Shown here: piece after piece, positions 58,543 to 64,000 of the stretch
Layout of the letters: every line of letters starts with the position of its first letter
Position numbering within the stretch: the stretch's first letter is position 1
Assembly (NCBI GenBank): GCA_045629285.1
Contig: JAZQQY010000052.1
Coordinates: forward strand, 1 to 64,000
Reading direction: 5' to 3'
Source: UBA1723 sp045629285
GTDB taxonomy: Bacteria > Bacteroidota > Bacteroidia > Bacteroidales > Paludibacteraceae
Length of the DNA: 64,000 nt
Made by a program: the position numbers and the translations under genes
The notes under the pieces: generated by a model
Told to the model about the DNA's origin: nothing
Database searches by the model: none
Seen by the model: only the letters and a program-made list of their open reading frames with translations

Positions 58543-59298
58543 TCACTCCTTGACATCCGGTTTTGCCTTCGAAACTGGACGGATATTCAAGCCGTTGAAT
58601 CTATGGTCTATAGTTCTGTCAAATTTGTATTTTTCCGAAATCTCATACGAATAAGATACTCCGTCTACGAATCCATCAGACCAACTTGATGTCCAGTACC
58701 TGCCGTATGGGTAATCTCTATCTATCTTTAATTCATCCGCCTTATGTCCATCCAATGGAAAGAAAACAAAATTTCCGTTTTCTGCAGTCAATTTAAATCC
58801 CACAATGCCAAATTCTTCTGTCCATTCAGCTGTTGTGTTTTCCAACAACTCTACAAAATCTTTCTCTGTCGGCATTCTCCACTTCTCTCCCCATCTTACG
58901 TATGCAGCATCATATTCTTTAGTCAAGACTCTATTTTCTATGACTCCCATCTCCACCAGCTGTTCTTCCACAATAGGATTCCCAAGCAAAGCAGTTTTAT
59001 GGGTATATACATCTTTTGCCTCTGTTTCAGCCCATGAGATAAATTCGCCGACGTCAGATATCGACGTTGCTCCGATATTCAACTTCGCCCATTTCAATCC
59101 TGATGGCAATCCTAAGTCGACAAACTCATGTCCTGCGATTGTATTAAGTTCTCCGTCGTCTTCTATTCTTATGCTGTCGACCTTGAGTGTCTTAAATATA
59201 GAAATCGTACCGTCTTTCATTTTGACGGCAAGTTTGTTTTGTGCCATAACGATGAATGGCAACATTATCGAAAGAGTTATGATTATTATTTTTTTCAT
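58543..59298 (-). CDS. Secreted FISUMP-domain protein
   Basis: A 251-residue protein starting MKKIIIITLSIMLPFIVMAQ (signal peptide), a short strand-rich N-terminal stretch (KMKDGTISIFKTLKVDSIRIE) and one FISUMP module (EFVDLGLPSGLKWAKLNIGA, YDAAYVRWGEKWRMPTEKDF, NGNFVFFPLDGH). The ATG at 59298 is chosen; 22 upstream codons would overlap the next gene's end. It is 46 bp downstream of another FISUMP gene. Confidence 0.8.
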   Translation of the reverse strand: MKKIIIITLSIMLPFIVMAQNKLAVKMKDGTISIFKTLKVDSIRIEDDGELNTIAGHEFVDLGLPSGLKWAKLNIGATSISDVGEFISWAETEAKDVYTHKTALLGNPIVEEQLVEMGVIENRVLTKEYDAAYVRWGEKWRMPTEKDFVELLENTTAEWTEEFGIVGFKLTAENGNFVFFPLDGHKADELKIDRDYPYGRYWTSSWSDGFVDGVSYSYEISEKYKFDRTIDHRFNGLNIRPVSKAKPDVKE

Positions 59299-59344
59299 TA
59301 TGATATCTGCTTGAAATATAAACTGATAATGTCTACTTGCCAGA

Positions 59345-60760
59345 CTATTTTTTGTAATTGGCAAGGTTGACTATTGGTCGGAATCTGTAATACTCTGAAC
59401 GAGGTTTTGAAATCAATTTGACAGAGTTGCCTTTATGAGAGAAGGTGAATGAAATGGCTTCTCCTTCTGCCTCTTTATTTGCTGTCGATGTCCAATATTT
59501 TGCAATTTGTTCTGCTGCAGGATCTGACATTATTATTTGATCATGCAAATAATCGTTCTCGTATCCAGGGAAGAAAATGGTATTGCCGTTAGGCCCTGTT
59601 AATTTTAATCCAATAAAAGAATTTACTTCTACAAATTCTTTTTCTGTGCTGTTGATCAATTCTTCGAAATCTTCAGCTGTCGGAACTTTCCAATTCTTAC
59701 CTAAGTCGTTTGAGCATATGTCGTATTCTGCATTGTATGATAGCGTTGAATCTACGTATCCTTTTGAAAGTAGATACTCTATATCGCTAGTGAATACGGT
59801 ATCGTTGGGTGTCCAACACCATTTACTCATAATTCCATTAGATGTTGTGGATCCAGCTTCATAATTTCGTGTAGACCAAAGATTTCCACTCTTCAATCCC
59901 AAGTCGACATAATTGTACTTTTTAGTGCTAAATCCAATTGAGCCTGAAGAAGTTACATTCAACTTGGATACAGATGTCACAGGCGCATCATTTGGGTCGG
60001 GATCCCTATCTTTGTAGTAGTTGAATGAAGTGACTGCACGGATTGGACATCCCACTTCTCTATATTCAGTTGTTACCCAATTTCCGTCAATGCTTAATCC
60101 ACATCCTTTGTATACATCAAATATTCCGTCTGCTTTGGTGTCCATTCCTGTCGAACCCCAATATTGTCCATATTCATTTGCCTGTCTTAAAGTGTTTCCA
60201 GAGTAATATCCGGCTAACGGTATGAAAATGCTGTTTGAGTTGTTGCGGGATTTGTACAATGTTCCGTTGATGCCTTTGATTGCAGCGTCTTCCTGTATCG
60301 TGTTATCCAACAACTCTTTGAAATCTTTTTTCGTTGGCATTCTCCAACCTTCTCCCCAGTTGCGGTAGGCAGCGTCGTATTCTTTTGTGAGGATACTATC
60401 CTCATTGCAGAATCCTTTTTCTATTAGAGATGCCATCGGTTGATCGGAAGTAGGCGTAGTTGCTTTACTGAATGACTTCTGCCCTATAGTTCCTCCCCAA
60501 TAGAAGTAACTGCCATATTCCTCTGGAGACTCAGCTCCAATGTTTGTTGTCGCCCATCTCAAACCAGATGGTAGTCCAAGATCGACAAACTCGTGTTGAT
60601 TCAAAATGTTTCTTGCGTCTTTCCCGATAAAGAATATACTGTCGACTTCTTCTGCATTGAAGCAGATTTTTTCGTCGTCATTGGTGTAAATGCTTATCTG
60701 TGGCTTGGCTGACGCTATTGTCGCCAATGATAATGCTAAAAATAATGAAGATGTTTTCAT
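59345..60760 (-). CDS. Secreted protein with two FISUMP domains
   Basis: A 471-residue protein with a signal peptide (MKTSSLFLALSLATIASA) and two tandem FISUMP modules at about 50-245 and 285-470, each with the WATTNIGA-type or WSTRNYEA-type start, the WRMPT / WKVPT motif and the NSIFIPLAGYY / GNTIFFPGYE motif. The N-terminal leader (ISIYTNDDEKICFNAEEVDSI) resembles that of its neighbour. A -7 box (TAACTTTG, 60780-60787, minus strand) lies just upstream. Confidence 0.8.
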   Translation of the reverse strand: MKTSSLFLALSLATIASAKPQISIYTNDDEKICFNAEEVDSIFFIGKDARNILNQHEFVDLGLPSGLRWATTNIGAESPEEYGSYFYWGGTIGQKSFSKATTPTSDQPMASLIEKGFCNEDSILTKEYDAAYRNWGEGWRMPTKKDFKELLDNTIQEDAAIKGINGTLYKSRNNSNSIFIPLAGYYSGNTLRQANEYGQYWGSTGMDTKADGIFDVYKGCGLSIDGNWVTTEYREVGCPIRAVTSFNYYKDRDPDPNDAPVTSVSKLNVTSSGSIGFSTKKYNYVDLGLKSGNLWSTRNYEAGSTTSNGIMSKWCWTPNDTVFTSDIEYLLSKGYVDSTLSYNAEYDICSNDLGKNWKVPTAEDFEELINSTEKEFVEVNSFIGLKLTGPNGNTIFFPGYENDYLHDQIIMSDPAAEQIAKYWTSTANKEAEGEAISFTFSHKGNSVKLISKPRSEYYRFRPIVNLANYKK

Positions 60761-60867
60761 GTTGCTATATATGTGTATGCAAAGTTACTTTTTTCTCGCT
60801 CCTTAGAATAAAACTTTTGGTTAACAATTGTTAATGGAAAGATATAATAGATTTTGTGGGTAATAAA

Positions 60868-60898
60868 AAAGACGGAAGTCGTTTTAACTTCCGTCTTT
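60868..60898 (-). terminator. Terminator of typA
   Basis: AAAGACGGAAGT / ACTTCCGTCTTT 12 bp stem followed by TTTATTACC on the minus strand, 24 bp after the typA stop. Confidence 0.8.
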
Positions 60899-60921
60899 CC
60901 TTATTTTGATGCAGTCATGAA

Positions 60922-62724
60922 TTACTGTCTGCTTGCTTTCTTACGCTCAGTCTCGTCAAGAATGATCTTACGTAGACGCATGTGGTTTGGAGTAACCTCT
61001 ACATACTCGTCCTCCTTAATGTACTCAAGAGCCTCCTCAAGTGAGAATACGATTGGAGGAATGATCTTAGCCTTTTCATCAGAGCTCTTAGAACGCATGT
61101 TTGTAAGCTGCTTAGCCTTAGTTACATTGACAACCAAGTCGTTGTCCTTTGCGTGCTCACCTACAACCTGACCTGCGTAAACCTCGTCCTGAGGGAAGAT
61201 GAAGAACTTACCACGATCCTGAAGTTTGTCGATTGCGTAAGCGAATGCAGTACCGCTCTCCATAGCAATCATTGAACCGTTTGTTCTCTTCTCAATTTCA
61301 CCCTTATATGGCTGATACTCAAGGAATCTGTGTGCCATGATAGCCTCACCTGCTGATGCTGTAAGCACGTTTGTACGTAGACCGATGATACCACGTGATG
61401 GGATCTGGAATACCAAGTGAACACGGTCGCCCTTCTTCTCCATTGAAACCATTTCTCCCTTACGGACAGAAACCATCTCGATGATCTTACCGCTAACCTC
61501 GTCTGGAGTGTTGATTGTCAACTCCTCGACTGGCTCGCACTTCTTACCGCCGATCTCCTTGAAGATAACCTGTGGCTGACCAACCTGAAGCTCGTAACCC
61601 TCACGACGCATTGTCTCGATAAGCACAGACAAGTGAAGCACACCACGTCCGAATACCGACCAAACGTCCTCTGTCTCAGACTTCTTTACACGAAGAGCAA
61701 GGTTGCGGTCAAGCTCCTTGACCAAACGATCGTTGATATGACGAGATGTCACAAACTTACCATCCTTACCGAAGAAAGGTGAGTCGTTGATTGTGAACAC
61801 CATTGACATTGTAGGCTCGTCAATAGCGATTGGTGGAAGTGGTTCTGGAGTCTCGAAATCACAGATTGAGTCGCCGATTTCAAAATTCTCAATACCGATG
61901 ACGGCTACGATTTCTCCGCACTCTGCTTCATATACCTTTGACTGAGAGAATCCTTCGAATACTCTCAACTCCTTGATTCTGTTCTTCTGGATTGAACCGT
62001 CTCTCTTAACAAGAGCGATATCCTGACCCTCACGGATCTTACCTCTGTGTACACGGCCTACAGCAATACGACCTACGAAAGAAGAGTAGTCAAGAGAAGT
62101 GATCAACATCTGAGTTGCACCCTCATTGTAGTGAGGCTCTGGGATGTGCTCGATGATAGCGTCAAGCACTGGAGTGATATCGTCAACTCTTGGCTTCTGC
62201 CAATCTGTGCTCATCCAGTTGTTCTTGGCTGAACCGTAGATTGTAGGGAAATCAAGCTGCTCTTCTGTTGCGTCAAGATTGAACATAAGGTCGAACACCT
62301 CTTCCTGTACCTCTTCAGGGCGACAGTTAGGCTTGTCAACCTTATTGATGACTACGATCGGCTTCAAACCAATCTCGATAGCCTTCTGTAGTACGAAACG
62401 AGTCTGAGGCATTGGGCCTTCAAACGCGTCTACAAGAAGAAGCACACCATCAGCCATGTTAAGCACACGCTCAACCTCACCACCGAAATCGGAGTGTCCT
62501 GGAGTATCAATGATGTTGATCTTGTATCCTTTGTAACGGATTGATACATTCTTAGATACGATTGTTATACCACGCTCTCTTTCAAGGTCGTTGTTGTCCA
62601 AAATCAGTTCTTGCGGTTTCTCACGCTCAGAGAAAAGCTGTCCTGCAAGGAGCATCTTATCTACTAGTGTTGTCTTACCGTGGTCAACGTGGGCAATGAT
62701 TGCCACATTTCTTACTTTTTGCAT
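60922..62724 (-). CDS. typA: Translational GTPase TypA/BipA
   Basis: Ribosome-binding GTPase for stress and 50S assembly. G1 AHVDHGKTTL (10-19), G2/G3 DTPGHSDFGGEVER, G4 NKVDKPNC, and the C-terminal BipA domain (QIPSRGIIGLRTNVLTAS) are intact. Length of 600 is standard. It is transcribed alone from a consensus promoter. Confidence 0.96.
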   Translation of the reverse strand: MQKVRNVAIIAHVDHGKTTLVDKMLLAGQLFSEREKPQELILDNNDLERERGITIVSKNVSIRYKGYKINIIDTPGHSDFGGEVERVLNMADGVLLLVDAFEGPMPQTRFVLQKAIEIGLKPIVVINKVDKPNCRPEEVQEEVFDLMFNLDATEEQLDFPTIYGSAKNNWMSTDWQKPRVDDITPVLDAIIEHIPEPHYNEGATQMLITSLDYSSFVGRIAVGRVHRGKIREGQDIALVKRDGSIQKNRIKELRVFEGFSQSKVYEAECGEIVAVIGIENFEIGDSICDFETPEPLPPIAIDEPTMSMVFTINDSPFFGKDGKFVTSRHINDRLVKELDRNLALRVKKSETEDVWSVFGRGVLHLSVLIETMRREGYELQVGQPQVIFKEIGGKKCEPVEELTINTPDEVSGKIIEMVSVRKGEMVSMEKKGDRVHLVFQIPSRGIIGLRTNVLTASAGEAIMAHRFLEYQPYKGEIEKRTNGSMIAMESGTAFAYAIDKLQDRGKFFIFPQDEVYAGQVVGEHAKDNDLVVNVTKAKQLTNMRSKSSDEKAKIIPPIVFSLEEALEYIKEDEYVEVTPNHMRLRKIILDETERKKASRQ

Positions 62725-62745
62725 ACTAACATTTTAAATTTGGCG

Positions 62746-62777
62746 CAAAATTAGTGTAAACGACAATGTTACGCAAA
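62746..62777 (-). promoter_or_regulatory. Bacteroidota-type promoter of typA
   Basis: Minus strand TTTG (62774-62777), 20 bp, TAATTTTG (62746-62753): exact consensus, 22 bp before the ATG. Confidence 0.75.
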
Positions 62778-62870
62778 CAAAACGGCGATTATTTATGTTA
62801 TAAAACAATAAAAATAAAAATTGGGGAATGATTGTTGCATAATTAATACGAGAAAACGAAAAATTATAAG

Positions 62871-62878
62871 TACTTTTG
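62871..62878 (+). promoter_or_regulatory. -7 box upstream of the FKBP genes
   Basis: TACTTTTG matches TAnnTTTG; no TTTG at the right distance upstream. It is 38 bp before the ATG at 62917. Confidence 0.45.
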
Positions 62879-62916
62879 ACGAAATTAACGAATGGAATAA
62901 AGATAAAGAGTAGTAT

Positions 62917-63501
62917 ATGGATAAGTTGAGCTATGCACTTGGTTTGTCAATGGCTTCGAATTTGAAGCAGAGTGGTTTGGATTGTATCAATGTTGACGAT
63001 TTTGCAGGTGCGATTAAGTCTGTATTCAATGGCGAAAAGATGCAGATGACACCAGAAGAGGCACAGAATGCTATCAATGAGTTCTTCGCTAAGCAGAAAA
63101 TGGAAGTTATGTCAAAGAACAAGAAGGCTGGTGAAGAATTCTTGGCGAAAAATAAATCTAACGAAGGCGTTATCACAACTGCTAGTGGTCTTCAGTACAA
63201 AGTTTTGGTTGCAGGAACAGGTGCAAAGCCAAAGGCAACAGATACAGTTGACTGTCACTATGAGGGTCGCTTGATCAACGGTACTGTATTCGACAGCAGC
63301 TACAGACGTGGTCAGTCGGCTCAGTTCCCGGTTAACGGAGTTATTCCAGGATGGGTTGAGGCATTGCAGTTGATGCCAGTAGGTTCAAAATGGCAGCTTT
63401 ACATTCCGTCAGAGTTGGCTTATGGAGAATATGGCGCAGGTGAGACTATCGAGCCAAATTCTGCATTGATCTTTGACGTGGAGTTGTTGGGCATTAAATA
63501 A
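62917..63501 (+). CDS. FKBP-type peptidyl-prolyl isomerase, cytosolic
   Basis: A 194-residue protein with an FkpA/Mip-like helical N-terminal dimerisation part (KLSYALGLSMASNLKQ...) and an FKBP domain (LQYKVLVAGTGAKPKATDTVDCHYEGRLINGTVFDSSYRRG... ending VELLGIK in the original). The active-site Tyr, Phe and Asp positions fit the family. No signal peptide, so cytosolic. It is 8 bp upstream of a second FKBP gene that has one. Confidence 0.9.
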   Translation: MDKLSYALGLSMASNLKQSGLDCINVDDFAGAIKSVFNGEKMQMTPEEAQNAINEFFAKQKMEVMSKNKKAGEEFLAKNKSNEGVITTASGLQYKVLVAGTGAKPKATDTVDCHYEGRLINGTVFDSSYRRGQSAQFPVNGVIPGWVEALQLMPVGSKWQLYIPSELAYGEYGAGETIEPNSALIFDVELLGIK

Positions 63502-63509
63502 GTAAGCTT

Positions 63510-64000
63510 ATGAAAAAACTGTTTTTGGCGGTAATGTCATTATCGCTTGCAATAGGAGCTTCAGCAGCAAAAGGCTCCAAGAAAGATGCTAATGCGTTGA
63601 CAAATGCGGTTGACTCTGTCAGCTATGCGCTTGGTATCAATATCGGTATGAGTCTTCAGGATCAGTTCAAGCAGCTTCCTGTTGAGAATATCAATACAGC
63701 AGCTTTCTGCGAAGCATTGAAGAATACGCTTGATAAGGATACAGCTAGTTTGAAGATCAAGGCTTCCGAGGCTGGCAACGTTGTCATGAATGTGATGCAG
63801 AAGGCGGAGCAGGAGAAGGCAATGAAGGATTTGGCTGCCAACAAGATCTGGATGGCAAACAATAAGAACAAGGCCGGCGTTAAGGAAACAGCTTCTGGTT
63901 TGCAGTATCAGGTTATTTCTGAAGGAACAGGTGAGAAGCCAAAGGCAACGGATAAGGTTAGTGTGACTTATACAGGAACATTGACAGACGGAACTATCTT
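63510..64000 (+). CDS. FKBP-type peptidyl-prolyl isomerase, exported, truncated by the window
   Basis: Starts at the ATG at 63510 with a signal peptide (MKKLFLAVMSLSLAIGASA), then the same helical layout (VDSVSYALGINIGMSL) and the first part of an FKBP domain (LQYQVISEGTGEKPKATDKV). The frame runs 163 codons to the window end without a stop. It is a periplasmic or surface paralogue of the gene before it. Confidence 0.9.
   Translation, partial: MKKLFLAVMSLSLAIGASAAKGSKKDANALTNAVDSVSYALGINIGMSLQDQFKQLPVENINTAAFCEALKNTLDKDTASLKIKASEAGNVVMNVMQKAEQEKAMKDLAANKIWMANNKNKAGVKETASGLQYQVISEGTGEKPKATDKVSVTYTGTLTDGTI

Noticed and set aside
58805..59314. A 169-codon plus-strand frame
   Set aside because: Antisense to a FISUMP gene with clear domain motifs; no start context or family features.

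Overview
The window reads as a chromosomal segment of a gut- or rumen-type Bacteroidales bacterium (Bacteroidota). Evidence: many start sites are preceded by the Bacteroidota promoter pair TTTG / TAnnTTTG with 19-21 bp spacing; there is a DUF3822-rsmD-folB block, an acpP-fabF-rnc block, a TPP-riboswitch thi operon with a second ThiE-like gene, a thrA / phosphoglycerate-mutase-like / thrC operon, a type IX secretion sorting domain, and several proteins of the Fibrobacter succinogenes major paralogous domain (FISUMP) type. Genus cannot be decided from the sequence alone. No tRNA, rRNA, CRISPR array, transposase-bearing insertion sequence or prophage was found.

Layout. 0-9.9 kb: truncated acyl-CoA synthetase, acpP-fabF-rnc, purN, then minus-strand blocks for pyridoxal-type kinase, exonuclease VII and a MORN-type protein, and for DUF3822, rsmD and folB. 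10-13.6 kb: a RecD-like helicase, a serpin lipoprotein and rplS with a structured leader. 13.7-18.5 kb: a histidine kinase, FISUMP proteins, a duplicated domain of unknown function and two copies of a ~250 bp structured repeat. 18.5-29.1 kb: rsgA, frr, thpR and a six-gene operon apbE / WG-repeat / rhlE-type helicase / tyrosine phosphatase / DUF6057 / PD40 lipoprotein, bounded by a consensus promoter and a bidirectional terminator. 29.2-31.9 kb: pfkA, a small secreted protein and an Rpn-family nuclease. 31.9-39.0 kb: thiamine operon thiD-thiS-tenI/thiE2-thiE-thiG-thiC-DMT transporter-thiH under a TPP riboswitch with a clear terminator.

39.0-48.3 kb is the accessory part: an ADP-ribosylglycohydrolase, a vWA protein fused to a macro-like domain, a cysteine-cluster coiled-coil protein, an EcsC protein, a large membrane protein, two membrane-anchored leucine-rich-repeat paralogues flanking a small helix-turn-helix gene, and a zeta-type toxin module lying between two identical terminator hairpins. 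These genes look AT-rich by eye, and functions are mostly unknown. It is the best place in the window to look for an undescribed system.

48.4-64 kb: threonine operon, in which the aspartokinase half of ThrA has lost several signature residues; a small T9SS-sorted protein; two tandem LPS-kinase-like proteins, one with its catalytic Asp changed to Asn; a DMT transporter; a chorismate-mutase-like plus HMGL-aldolase pair; two FISUMP proteins; typA; and two FKBP-type prolyl isomerases, the second cut by the window end.
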